Shown: one piece after another, positions 46,359-58,194 of the stretch | How the letters are laid out: each line of letters opens with the position of its first letter | How positions within the stretch are numbered: the stretch's first letter is position 1 | Origin: Allacma fusca | Lineage: Eukaryota > Arthropoda > Collembola > Symphypleona > Sminthuridae | Length of the DNA: 64,000 nucleotides | Direction of reading: 5' to 3' | Assembly: GCA_947179485.1 (NCBI GenBank) | Contig: OX359245.1 | Span: forward strand, 43,573,067 to 43,637,066 | Notes under the pieces: model-generated | Told to the model about the DNA's origin: nothing | The model's database searches: none | The model's input: only the letters and a program-made list of their open reading frames with translations | Position numbers and translations under genes: made by a program

Positions 46359-47226
46359 TAGTGGTCGGACCAATTCAGTCCCCCCTGTTCCCAGTACCTC
46401 CCAGTTCCTTGATGAATTGAACTGGGAGGTTCAGTTCACCGGCATGAATTGAACTGAACTGCAGGATGTGAACTGCAATTCAAACGATTCGTTAATGCCC
46501 CTTACCATCCAAAATAACGAGATGACCGGCATGCAACTATAGTCTAATAATTTCGTCCCACATCTCATACACCCTTACCATATAATGATCAATTGTTTGT
46601 GTTCAATTTTAATACATGCTAGTAAAAATATTAGTAGACGTTGTAAGTATTTGTTAGCAATAATTTATTGATAAATATTTTTGACTGGGAAATCATATTT
46701 CAGAATTTATATTGGGACACAAAATATCGTGCACCCAAAATTATATAATGCAAGAACCAGGATCTGCGAACCATTTTAGTGCAGAGGAAAATGTGCTTGA
46801 AGAGAAAAGTTAAACACATATTAAGCCAGCAAGAAAGATTATAAACACTTGAATGTCAGATTTTTGTTCATATAATTATGACAATATAACTTGCTAACAC
46901 CGGTGAAATAGAGTCTCTGAAGGGTCCTGCTATGGACAATGAAAATGATATCCGAGGTTCATTTAAAAAAAATTAAAGGACTGGTAAAAGCGTTACCGTG
47001 ACCAAATGTGATCGTGAATTCGTGATCGAGCAGAAACTCGTTGGAATTCTGCTTTTCCCGCGTGAACTGAATGGTTCATGGTTCAATTCAGTTCGTAGAG
47101 TAAAACCGAACTGAATTGAACTGAAATTTGTACAACTGAATTGAACCACTCTCGTTCAATTCAATTCAGCGCATAAACTGAATTGAATTGATTTTTTTGA
47201 ACCAAACTGAACCAGTCCGACCACTA
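46359..47226. mobile_element. hAT-like element, GAATTGAACTG words
   Basis: Ends TAGTGGTCGGAC and reversed TAGTGGTCGGAC; 8-bp duplication CTGTTTAG at 46351-46358 and 47227-47234. Removing it restores CTGTTTAGTAGTGTACC, as in the copy at 22089. The arms are made of GAACTGAATTGAA words in both directions. No coding signal in the centre. Confidence 0.9.
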
Positions 47227-47234
47227 CTGTTTAG

Positions 47235-48959
47235 TAGTGTACCTTTGCTCCTGAAATTTCGTGTAGTTGTGCCTTGGAAACCGAGTCAAAATTTTAAGGT
47301 AAGAGTTGTTAAAACATGGTCACCAGCCCATTCTCGCTTTAAAATTGTTTTCGTATATTTTCACTTGTTGAAAGAACAAGCGAATAAAATTATCAGTGGG
47401 CTGAAAAAAAATTCCATGGCATTCTCAACATGTCGCCTGGCCAAAATAACCCTGAAATGTTTTGCATTTTTAGCTTACTTCTCGCTAACCTTGATCTTCG
47501 CACAGGAGCAATTACTTGTGTAAATAAATAGCGTAAATAATAAAAGTGTAAATGGCAATAGATCTCGTATCAAGGCCTGTCGAGAAGGCTTAATATTAAT
47601 ATCCCGCTTCGCCAGGCAAAGTAATCTCATATAAGACGTGAAGTATTAACTGTAAGACTAACAATTCGTTTCATATAGGTAGTTGGCAATTTATCATCAA
47701 AATATTATGGGACAATAGCTTTCGGCCCACTAAAGTTTTCTCCCAAACTCAATATTTGGCTATACACGTGGAATTTAATTAACCGCTTGATCAATTTAAT
47801 ACCAACGTCGTTATTAAATCTTGCTGTTGCATCACTGTATGGTGCTTCACTGATTTCAATAACGAATAGTGGAGAAATCGAATTTTATTCAATTTTAGAA
47901 GACGTTTCTGTTTAATGCCGTATTAAATTTATAATACAAAGAATAAACATGTATTATCATATACAATGAAATTTTTTCAAATATAATGTAACGAAAGGTT
48001 CGAACAAAAAGACCTACATTTTTATGCTTAAGTACCTATCTTTTCTTATGTAGGTACGTATTGATTATTCCCAGCATAGATATATTGCAGATTTGTTTCT
48101 CTCGAAATAAGCAGCCTACATACAAGTGCCTACAAAATATGTGAAAATTTGAGCATAGCCTACAATTTTGTCTACTTGTAGGCATACATGTAGGGTATGC
48201 GCCCAGCTTTGACTTCTGGTGATTTTACTGAATTTATTTGCAATGTTAAATTCTAGAATTTTATTACCAATACGGGATATATTAGTAGGATTTAACTTCT
48301 AAACAAAATAGAATTTTCCCTTGCAATAAATATCGAAATGAAATTAGTACTAGTGAATTACAAAGGCATGCGTGCAATAAAACAATAATTTATAGAGTCC
48401 GACACACTAAGGCGTGATTTGCTTTAAAGATGAAATTACAAACGTTTGAAATTCAATCAATGTATTTAAGTCTATGTGCATACATACATTCAAAAACGCG
48501 TATCCTGTATGTACCAAGAATTTTTCACTGACTTTTACGGAGCTTGCTATCATTTTAACCGCGTCAAAAAGTACGTACCAGCCCGTAACCCTTAGGCTTA
48601 ATAATTTTAACCGGTACCTACTCAAAGCAAGGGCGGGCCGGTGTTTTTATAGGCTTCCCCGCAAATTTTAACAGCCCGAGATGCTGTACCCAGTACTGCG
48701 GCAGGTGTTTATTATTACAGAGGATTAATTACTTTTCTATTAAGGTTATTATTACAAGGGCACATTGGGCGATGATCAAAGAACTAGCGTCTTTTTGACC
48801 ATCAGACGAATTTCTAATACATTAAGTCAAATATTTGGAGTCACGGGACTACATGTACCTAAGGCAATTATAAACGTTTAAAGGAATTAAACTTTGATTT
48901 AAATCAGTACTTAGTTTTAAGTCATATGCCCAACAACAACATATTTAGTTCAAGCTCAA
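47235..48959. repeat. duplicated flank with a CCTACA word patch
   Basis: 47235-47500 matches the interspersed block at 36090-36350. 48225-48959 matches 62190-62943, the DNA downstream of another receptor last exon. Between them, 48010-48205 holds CCTACAT/ATGTAGG words absent from the other copy and so probably an inserted element arm. 48600-48680 contains GGGCGGGCCGG and CCCGAGATG words also seen at 62600-62670. Confidence 0.5.
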
Positions 48960-50904
48960 TTACTTCAACATCAAAAAATTGATAGTGGAATCAAAAATGA
49001 TCCTAAACAACGTAAAAACAATGGCCTTATCCACGAAATAAAACGAACCAATTTTCACACTGAGTGGCGGCATGGACATCAACTGCCTCCTCATGACTTT
49101 ATCCTGTGAGTACCTCAGCCTCAGCAATCTTAACAGGATGGAGGAATGATGATGGAGGTTCCCCAAATTGTTGAGTAAAATGGCCAGAAATACTGTGCAA
49201 TTGAAGCCGATGACACCCATCGTAACTGCCACAATCCCAGGGAGTCGAATTGCTCCATAGGTGCAAAAAACACAAAACGATATTAACAAAAGTTTTGCTG
49301 CACTGACGATAACAGAGAAACTATCTGCGGATTCATTGATGAGAACCTGTAGGGAGCGGTAAATTTTGGATATATTCCCAGGTTCCGCAGTAGCCTTACG
49401 TAACGATGTACTCTCCGAGTTGCTAGAATGGAATTTTTGTAAACATTAGTATCCTTCCCATACACGTTTTTAGAAAGTGAAACTTATGCACGAGTGTATT
49501 CCGTCCGTCCGTCCGTCATTGTGTCAGTCTACAAAATCTTGTGGTAGCCATATATTTACAACGGAATGAGGTAGGGACATGTGACCTTCACCAAAACATC
49601 GGCCATAAAATGTAGTTGTGCCCTCTGATAACTTCGGCGACCTGAGGTCAACCGTTTGACCTCAGAAAATTATTTTCTGTATACAATTTTCAAAAAAATC
49701 TTGCATTTGCTATCTTTCCAACGGATTGACGTACAGATATGCGACCTTTACCGATTATAATCCAAATCTATTTCCCTACCTTAGTATAAATATTTTAATA
49801 CAAGTTTCACTTTCCTGCACATGCAAACGAAGTTTGCTCAAATCAGTGCAGTGCACGGATTTTTACTCCTTATTCCGCCATTTAAGGTCTAGTTCAGAAG
49901 ATATGTCGCAAAATGTAGTTATCTAGAAGCATTTTAACGCTGTCAATATGCTAACAAATACTGTATCCGGTAGTGTTTTTAAAGCATCTAATGATTACCA
50001 TTGAAACGTGATCAATACCTATATTGCTTACTCTTACCAAAGTTCGTTTAAAATTGCAATAGAGCCAAACAAAATCGCCAGACTGCACATAACTATGCAC
50101 AGAGCATTTGCAACGTACACGTGCATGTAGTAAGCCTGAAAAATCATCACGGCCAATCTCACAATCGGAGCTTCCGGTCTGGCCAACACCGATGAGAGTA
50201 GTTCTGGAGAATGTGGTCGGACAAATGCAGAGGCAATGACCATGTACATGTTGGCAATGAAACCATAGTGAACGAATTTGTACAGCAACTCACAGTTTCG
50301 GATTATGGAGGGTTTCGGAGAACCAGGTTCCATGTACACATCTAAAATTGTTACCAAAATAATTCCATCTTAATTTCTAGGCATTTCTACGCATAAGGTG
50401 CTTAAGAGGTAAGAACACAAGGGGAAAATACATGACCATGAGTATAGTCTTCAAATAGATTTTGACATTAACAATAAGCAGCTTTTGCACGGAAGTTCTG
50501 AAACATATCTCATAAATAAAATTACGGGAAACCATACCCTCAAAATGCTGAAAATATCTCAAATAGCTCTTGATGAATTTCGGGATTGTATCTTCTGTGA
50601 AAACTATAACCCCTTGAAAGACTACAGGGAAAGTATAGTATGCCAGCATGAATTGCAAGTATACTTTCACAACATCCCTGGCACTCGGATCTAAACTTTT
50701 TTGAATACAACGTGCCAAAATGAAGCCGTAGTAGAGGAAAGTGAGGAGAACTTGCCCATGCCAGATCCTAGTTCTCAATGCAGAGTTAGTCAATTCGGGA
50801 TATTTTGTTCTTGGATTCCAGACAAACGGGTGAGACACTATGTGTTGGCCATATTTCAAGGATTTTCTAATGTACATATGAATGGTCTTTGTGACGATTA
50901 CCAT
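48960..50904 (-). CDS. seven-transmembrane chemoreceptor-like protein, 377 aa
   Basis: Exons 50538-50904, 50038-50341 and 48960-49422 join to 1134 bases, exactly 378 codons with stop. Donors are GTATGG and GTAAG; acceptors are TTTTAG and TTCTAG; phases are 1 and 2, as in the gene at 28241. The start is the ATG at 50904 (MVIVTKTIHMYIRKSLKYGQ), followed by HPFVWNPRTKYPEL. Membrane segments: VLLTFLYYGFILARCI and YLQFMLAYYTFPVVFQGVIVF in exon 1; FVHYGFIANMYMVIASAF and MIFQAYYMHVYVANALC in exon 2; LLISFCVFCTYGAI, VTMGVIGFNCTVFLAIL and IVFTLFRIIFDSTINFL in exon 3. The first half of exon 3 lacks ATG and so is easily missed, but it is open. Chemosensory role inferred from layout. Confidence 0.8.
49472..49816. 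mobile_element. small inverted-repeat element inside receptor intron 2
   Basis: AGAAAGTGAAACTT at the left pairs with AAGTTTCACTTTCCT at the right. The insert starts with CCGT repeats at 49499. The copies at 20800 and 63450 read through this point without it. Target duplication not identified. Intron 2 of this gene is therefore 615 bases, against 185 in the gene at 28241. Confidence 0.6.
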
Positions 50905-51990
50905 TTTGACATTGGTAGCTGGTATTTGTCTTCACAATTTAAATTTTATACACTGATATAATAATTGATGCAGGGATTTACTGGACAGAATAAAAATTTA
51001 ACTGTCAATCTGACTAAGTCCCAAGGAGCTAGTGTGAGGCACTACAAATTCGTACTGACAGTGAATGGAACTTCCCACCAAGGCAGTTTTGCATAATCTC
51101 GGGACCTTTAAATTCCAAGATCCATTATCATGGTTGGGAAATAATTATTAATAAGTTGGTCTTACTCAAAGATAAATAGACATCCAACTTAGTATATTTG
51201 CTGATTGACTAATGGAAGTTACGTCAATTCTTTTACTATTTGTGAATGGTGAAGAAAACATGAAGTGCATAATGTGTATAAATAACATTGAAAATACCCG
51301 AGCTGATCAGTTAGATACATATGTCCATGTCCTTAAATGTATAATCTTGTGTAACCATATTGCCTCTCGTCAGGATTTTCCAATCTATTTTCAACTCGCT
51401 TAATTCTTAATTGCTAGGTATAGGAACTTTTTGGTTTCTAGCGAAATGTGAGAGGTCTTCACAGTTTTTCTCATTAAATTAATAATCGAATGATGGTCGC
51501 ATAGATATTCATAAGTACATTTGATGAGCTGTTGATTTCATTGCGTGGTAGGTTCGAGACAGGGCTAACATTTGAATGTTCCAGTCTGCTTCGGAAAAGC
51601 TGCTCTGGTCGAAGTGAAGGAACAAACAAAAATATGATTTGGATATAATTGCATCAAAAGTAGGCATGTAGCTATGGATAGCTTTTGGAGGAAATAAAAG
51701 ACGTTTTTTAACTTATTTTCATGTCTTGATAGCACTGAATACGCGTGCCTTTGAATATGCTACCAACGCCATCATTTTTTAACGTTTAGCAAATTTATGA
51801 TACCGAATAGTCAACTATATACAGTTGACTAATCAGTTGCCCACGGTGAATTTAGACAAATTGTATTGCCCGTCCCCTGCATTGTGGCTATAATAGGGTA
51901 CATGTAATTACGTTCTTAATGTCTAAATTGCTTAGTCTTACAAATGGGACTCTTAAGGCTCTCGCTAAAACAACCTTACAAAATATGCTC
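50905..51990. repeat. receptor upstream region, duplicated at 36.6-37.6 kb
   Basis: The first 900 bases match 36630-37580. It must contain the promoter of the receptor at 48960-50904, but no core element could be assigned. 51830-51990 shows nothing recognisable. Confidence 0.5.
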
Positions 51991-51994
51991 AAAT

Positions 51995-52098
51995 TTACTA
52001 GAACGTTCCAACAAGAACATTCTAGAAAATAATAGAATATTCTAAATGAATACACTACAGTAGTAGAGAATGTTCCAAATGGAACAGTCGAGTTATTC
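51995..52098. repeat. GAAnnTTC word cluster
   Basis: GAACGTTCC, GAACATTCTAGAA, AGAATATTCT, GAATGTTCC and TGGAAC lie within 100 bases. GAACATTCTAGAA (52015-52027) has the spacing of a heat-shock element. The cluster also looks like one more word-array arm, which is the more likely explanation. A shorter similar piece (GGATGTTCCAACTGAAAC) is at 39530. Confidence 0.45.
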
Positions 52099-54039
52099 TA
52101 AGATAAACCCAAATTCCTAAAATTAATTGAAAGATTTATTCTAATTAGGATAACATAACCTAAACGAAAAATACAAAGCTATGCATAATCACATTACATG
52201 ATATATGTACTCAGAACGTACCTATATGTAGCATACAATGATACAGTTTAATAATTAGACCAGTCAAAATTTTCAAAAATCATTCTCAAAGACTACCGTG
52301 TAGCAAGCTAACGACAGAATTCAAAAATTCTGAAAAAGACGTTCTGCTCAAAGTATAGAAAATTACTGCTCTTAGTTACCGAGCTTGGAGTTAAACTTAT
52401 TATTGTACTAATTGGGGTAAGTGGGTTTTTAAAACATTGATGGAGTAATATCAATGATTAAGCTTGATCTGGAGATAAAATTAGTTATGTCAGCGAATAA
52501 AAATCATTTCCAAAAAGTAATTTAATTCTATTGTATAGAACTACCGGGAAAAAATTGAGTGGAAAAATAAAATGTAAATCATAAGAATTGTTACGTCCAG
52601 CATACTAACGATAGTACAATGAAGCTCTCATAATATATATATCAGAAATGCTAATACTATAGTAATAAAATTTTAATTATTAGATAATTTGCACAATAGA
52701 GAAAAAATACCATTTTTGAAATTAGTTATAATTATCTGAATTAAATTCTTCCATGCAACGTTAGTATCGGTATTTGAACCCGTGCCAGCCCTGGTAACAG
52801 TACGAATTTGTGGCACTGCGGAATAATACGTATGTAATATGTACATATGTAGCATTTTCAAACTCGCTTCGCTCTCCATGTAATAAACCTTCCCGGGGTT
52901 ACAAGATTCAGATTTTTTAATAATTATATTAAACAAATGCTATACACATTAAACTTAATTTATTTTTTGTTTTTGCATTGATGACTTATACATGGGATGA
53001 GGTGAGTAGGGTTCAAAAATGTAGAAAATATGAAACGCAATATGTGCATACCCCCAAAGGTTTCTTATGATGCTGTCAAAGTCACTTTTAATGAACTAAT
53101 TAACTAGACTGGAGTAAACGCATATAGTAATTCTATAAATATATATAGTTGGTGCTTAAATATTTCCCGACGTTTTCATTATGCAGAAAATTTAATTGAC
53201 ACTATTTGTCATTGTGTTGATTTGGTGCTTTCATGCTAAAGTGATGTTGGTTGACTTGCTTCAGTCACTGCACCCTTCACAATTCACGGACCATACGGGC
53301 AGCGGAATGGCTGAGCCACGAGTGGTCATGGTCTACATTTTCGAATCTCAGCGTAGTGTTTCTGGTCAATTACAAGTTGACCGCAATTACTAATTGAATT
53401 TGCAAGTTCGGTTCAATTGTAGTCGATTTTCAGATTCAAAATGTTCCCACTCCCATTTCAAAACAATTGTAGAAAAATAAGAATTATTTTACCGGCTTCT
53501 TGTAAGGATATGTTGAAGGATGAAATTCTACAATATTTAACCTTGGAAGGCTTAAAGGAAGGTTATTTAATTCTTGCATCTCTGTTTCATTATTCATTGC
53601 ATATAGATGATTTGATTTGAAACAATTTGTTCAATTTATTGAAACAACACGTAAATCATTTTGCTACCAATCAAAAATGCGCAGATCATTTTGTCTCTTC
53701 GTGGGCGATGTATACTGCATATATCAGTTAACTTGAAATTGCAACTGCACTTGCAATCGTACTTATCCGTGTAATTATATCCAAATATTTTTGCAATGCC
53801 TTAACAACTACAAGTAACTTATGAACTAATTTGCAAGTTCAACTTCGGTTATTTGCATAATATTATTGCGGCATTTTAGTAGGTACCAGCTACGGCATTA
53901 CTGGTACATGCATTAGCAATTATAAATTGCAATTGCAAGTTCGGTTATTCCGAATAATTGCAACGACAGGAACACTAAATTCTCAAGAAATCATGCGTCG
54001 GACCGTAAATCCTATAAACTAATTATGAACACTACCAAA
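52099..54039. other. no gene; AT-rich, word patch at 53387-53965
   Basis: 52600-52660 weakly matches the receptor flank at 330-400. At 53387-53430 and 53740-53965, TTGCAAGTTCGGTT and AATTGCAA words recur in both orientations, suggesting another element of about 580 bases, but its ends and duplication were not resolved. A 65-codon open frame at 53196-53393 lacks an ATG and was not accepted. Confidence 0.35.
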
Positions 54040-54041
54040 TA

Positions 54042-54214
54042 CAGTGATTTCCTATATAGTGGTTAGCAAGGGATGACAAAATACCTGCCAATATATGGGG
54101 ATGCCACTATATCTTACTACAACGTAATGTAAATGTAATGGTACTGAAATTTTAAACGTGCCCATATAGAGGGAATGCTGTCTAAGAGGAAACCATTATA
54201 TAGGAAATTTACTG
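54042..54214. mobile_element. short pogo-like element
   Basis: Ends CAGTGATTTCCTATATAGTGG and, in reverse, CAGTAAATTTCCTATATAATG, with TA at both flanks. At 173 bases it is a deletion derivative of the 35147-36025 family. Its right end and the following DNA match 37641-37711 onward, so this insertion predates the block duplication. Confidence 0.7.
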
Positions 54215-55065
54215 TACCCACCCATCCGTCAGTGTATAGTCAATGCAGATTATTGTGTCATTTTTATTGTCACGGAATTTTCAAGTACCTAAATGTATTA
54301 CACGATATATATGTAATATATTTTTACACAACACTATATCTCAGGAATTATTGCTTGCACAACAAAAGCAGGCAATTCAATTTTATGTAGAAAATAAAAA
54401 TGAAGAAATGGACATTACAGAAGACCTCCGAATTTGCTTCATCGAGTTTTGGCGGTCCCCATGTACATATCAAAACATTGCGATGCCAACGATCACCTAT
54501 TGCACAGTATTCATAGAAGTATACATATGCGCTGACCGCTTATTATATACAAAGACCGATAAGTTAGAGTAAATTAGATCATTTACTCCTAATGATTGCG
54601 CCAAATGTTTACGCAAACATGCTTAAAACGCATTTGAATTAACGTTATTCAACTCCAAGACAAGGGCACGTTTTTGATTAATCGTTCGTATTTTTGTGGG
54701 ACAAAACATTTGAAGATTTTTAAGAAACAATATTTGGCTAAAAACTACTAAATCAGGCAATGTCATGCTAAAACTTAAAAGCGAAACGCAATGCATTTGA
54801 ACAAGGGCAAAAGAACAGGTTATGTGAGCAGTACAGTTGCCCGACCTCGCACTCTAATGATTACTAATGGAGAGATATCAAATTTTTTGTCCTCCGACTG
54901 CAACCATCATCATTTCCATCCAGCGCTACTACCGGGGACGTCCCGTCGGGACACTGGACGCACCAGGACGGGACGTCCCCGGGAGCAAAATAATTGTCTC
55001 CATGTCTTGATCGGGTAGGTGACAAATAAATTGTTGAAATATATATTAATATAAATAAAGTTAAA
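54215..55065. repeat. duplicated block with truncated GGGGAC element
   Basis: 54215-54925 matches 37711-38420. At 54928 the sequence enters CAGCGCTACTACCGGGGACG, the left end of the element that is complete at 38428-39426, but it breaks off near 55030 before any minisatellite. Confidence 0.6.
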
Positions 55066-55217
55066 TAAATATACGTATAGATGATTATGCGTTTAGATAC
55101 CTTATACGTATAAATGATTGTGCGTTTAGATACCTTGTACGTTTAGCTGATTATGAGTATAACTCTATGCGTTTAGCTGTTATACTTTTAGCTCTGTATG
55201 CGTTTAGCTAGGATACC
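55066..55217. mobile_element. truncated foldback element terminus
   Basis: A run of ATTATGCGTTTAGATACCTTATACG-type units, broken here into the words GATTATGCGTTTAG and ATACCTTATACG, ends exactly in GCTAGGATACC. That is the complement of the left terminus at 41493. Only one end is present, so the element was truncated on its left. Confidence 0.7.
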
Positions 55218-55225
55218 TCTTTCTG

Positions 55226-55334
55226 TAGATTCAAAGATTAACTGTCTGATTTTTGAACAGTGATGATTTCTTAGTCTGTGGTTTAGTCAAGGTATAAGTG
55301 ACGTCCAAAATTTTCCGTAAGGATGTACGGTAAT
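55226..55334. repeat. orphan receptor upstream region
   Basis: Matches 34701-34830 and 44461-44590 (GATGATTTCTTAGT, ATAAGTGACGTCCAA), but exon 1 is missing; a foldback remnant occupies its place. Together with 61041 onward it gives the original site into which the larger element inserted. Confidence 0.6.
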
Positions 55335-56488
55335 CAGGGTGGCTTGATTTAAATCACTTGATTTTTTTCAAATAAATCATCGATTTAAATCAAAATTGAC
55401 TCTTCAACTTTTGCGGTAAGATAAAATATAATTTCACGTCTGAATACGTTGTAAAACGTGCAGTTTTGTGTTTTTATGAATTTTGGGCATGAGACCATTT
55501 TGGATTTGTATCATTTTCAGGATACTTTTTCTACGTCATATTCTCTATCTATTCTTATCTATCTGTAAAGCTTTCACAGCGCTATGCAATTTTGCTTTGA
55601 GTGAGTTTTGAAATATTGTATATTACTTCTGCTGGGAACAAAATCAATTAAAAATAATTATCCCAATCGTGTCCCGAAATAACACAATATTTATACCCCG
55701 AAATTTTCTCGGCGATAACCGATTCTCAGTAGCTACAAAAACATCCCAATACCATTGCAATAAAATCATATGTTTGCAAATTATTTTTCTGTTCCGACAT
55801 ACTTTATCATCCCGCCTTGAAACACAATATATGTACACACTATAGACGCTATATATATATCCCAGTTAGCACAAATGACACTTAAAGATGTCGTGAATTG
55901 GTCGTAACCATGAAAACTCGGTGTCTTCAAGATTTCATGGATTTGTCTTTGAAGTGAACTGACGACATCTTCAAGTAATCCGTTTGTCCGCGTAATCATT
56001 CCGTTTAAGATTCGCAAATGTTTCTCGATTTCATCTGATTAAGATATATTCAAGACAAATTCGTGATATACGGAGCATGCTGGTATTTGCACAATGATGC
56101 AATCGTCTATTATGTACGCTAATACATTTAGTACCATCATTACATACTTAAAATTTAACATTTTGCAATAAAAAGAAGAATACGCATTAAATAAAAAAAT
56201 TATTTATTGGAACAATTCCACATTTAAACAAATTTAAACGATACAATCCAATGCATGAGCATGCAATTTCACAGTACTTCAAAACTCATTGCATATGATT
56301 TGTGAACAATTTAATTTGGAGTATGAGCATTCAGTTGAGTATAATAACAAAAACAGGAAGCATGAATTATCTCAAGGAACCAAAAAACCAATACACGTAC
56401 CACAATTTAAAAAAAAACCTTTAAAAAAATAACAGCTTTTCAAAAGATCAAAAATAATTCTCGAGCTGAATTCGTCCGAAAGCTTACA

Positions 56489-58184
56489 CTAGTCCAATAA
56501 AAGGCCATTTTCATCGTCCCGTATCTGAAAAATGAAATTAAATGTAGAAATTTTAAAATCTGAATAGAAACTGGCAATATAATTGTAAAAATCAAATCCA
56601 AAAGTTCAAAATCCACATCTAAAAGTATGGAATAGTTTACATGTACATACTTCTGCCATTAGCGTGACCCTTTCGGTTTTGATGAGCTTATCACCAGCGT
56701 GCTGCAGCCACGATTTACTTTTGTTGCGTACTGAAATTCTGGTTTCAGAAGCTGTTCTGGGTTTTGACCTGACAACATCTAAAAATTGCCAATTTTTAGT
56801 TTACTAAATTATATTTATAATTTGGGCATTTTAACTAATATACTGAGAGTCGTAATAAAATACCAACCAAAAATTACTTCGTTTATTTCCAGAACAGAAA
56901 AGTTCGATTTGCCACTAAAACCAGTATAGTTGTAGTGGTACGCTAATGGGTAAGTCAGTACTTTCTTCAAAACATCATACACAATTTCAGTAAGATCCGA
57001 ACCACCTAAGGATCCCAAATATGAGCACTGCATACAAAAATTACAAATAAATAGTCAAATTTTGCACAACTGAATTAAATGCAAAGTAAGCTAATTGTCT
57101 AGTTAATTACTATGTAATTCAAAACTTACAGCAGCTTGCTTAAAATCGTTCTCATTTTTTAGTTTGAGGTCAAAATCCATTAAGCCTTCCTTTGTTTTAA
57201 ATGTAAAGTTAAATGCAATTTGATTTTGTGGTTGTGGATTGCAGTTAATGTTTTGAATACGAGCGTTATTGACCAAACTGAATAAAGCCGTCTGCATTGT
57301 GTTTTGCGTAGCCTGAATTGTTGCGAGCCGAATAAACACGTCCTTCTGAAAATCTGTAACAAATTCGAATCATTTCGGATTCCCAAACGTTTGTGCATAC
57401 GCATGCAGAGTAAAATTAGTAAAAACTCATGTAAACGACAAGTTCATATCAAACGTCACCTGCAAAAAGAGACACAAAATTGGTCGGCATATTTTCAGGT
57501 TCAGCTGGTTGAGATAATGGGGAAACCCTACGTCCGGGAATGTTTGTTATTCCGCTGATACCACTTGATCTGCTGGGAGTGGGCTGAATCGGCTTCAAAA
57601 TGTTCCCTGTGGAGATCGTTTCCTCCATATTGCCACTTGTGATATCCACTACTGGAAACGCTGGCGGATTTGCAGGCCCAAATTGGAACTTCGTGGGTAT
57701 CTTTGCAGCATCTTCATCACTCGATTCGTCAACAAATTCAAGTTTCCGTTTTGTAACTACTCGGCCAGTTCGACTCTTTTGTTTGGCAGACCTGGTTTCA
57801 TTCCCACTTAACTCCGAAAACTTTTCAAAATGGCCAATATTTTGCTTCCCCTCATCGAAGGACCCTTATAAAAGCGTTTAAATTATTGTATGTAATTACA
57901 AGATATTATCCCCAATATTAGCGAACATATACGTTGTATAATAATTAAGTTAGCTTACGGAATTGGTGCATCACCCGAGCCGAATAAGTTTTCCAGTCTG
58001 ATTTTACTGGAGATTTGAGCCCCTTGATAGCAGCATTAATCTTTGCAACATTTCTGAATTCTGGCCAATAACAACAAAGTTCCTCCGATTCCTGTTTTAT
58101 CCACTTGGTTGGAACTAACTCGACCTCATTAGTTTCTATAAAATGCACTACGGTAAAATCTATATCTTTGACATATTCCTCCAT
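56489..58184 (-). CDS. DUF4806-like protein of the transposon, 392 aa, six exons
   Basis: Exons 57959-58184, 57460-57864, 57130-57353, 56868-57027, 56651-56778 and 56489-56524. All introns are GT-AG with phases 1, 1, 0, 1, 0, and the sum is 1179 bases, exactly 393 codons with stop: the gene is open throughout. Domains: an N-terminal TVVHFIETNEVELVPTKW...CCYWPEF block (residues about 9-40) known from arthropod proteins of this type; an acidic, Ser/Pro-rich linker with KRKLEFVDESSDEDAAK, likely nuclear-localising; and a C-terminal DUF4806-like domain (FKTKEGLMDFDLKL, SLGGSDLTEIVYDVLKKVL, YPLAYHYNYTGFSGK). The ATG is 10 bases after the transposase stop, in a good Kozak context (GAAGCATGG). AATAAA occurs about 280 bases past the stop. 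A DNA-binding or transposition-helper role is a guess. Confidence 0.75.
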
Positions 58185-58194
58185 GCTTCCGGCT

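Noticed and set aside
53196..53393. 65-codon frame with a hydrophobic start resembling a signal peptide
   Set aside because: It begins at TTG, has a stop just upstream, and overlaps a word-array patch; nothing supports a secreted peptide gene.
55781..56017. Small minus-strand frame across the transposon terminus
   Set aside because: Spans the junction of two elements and has no domain; chance frame.
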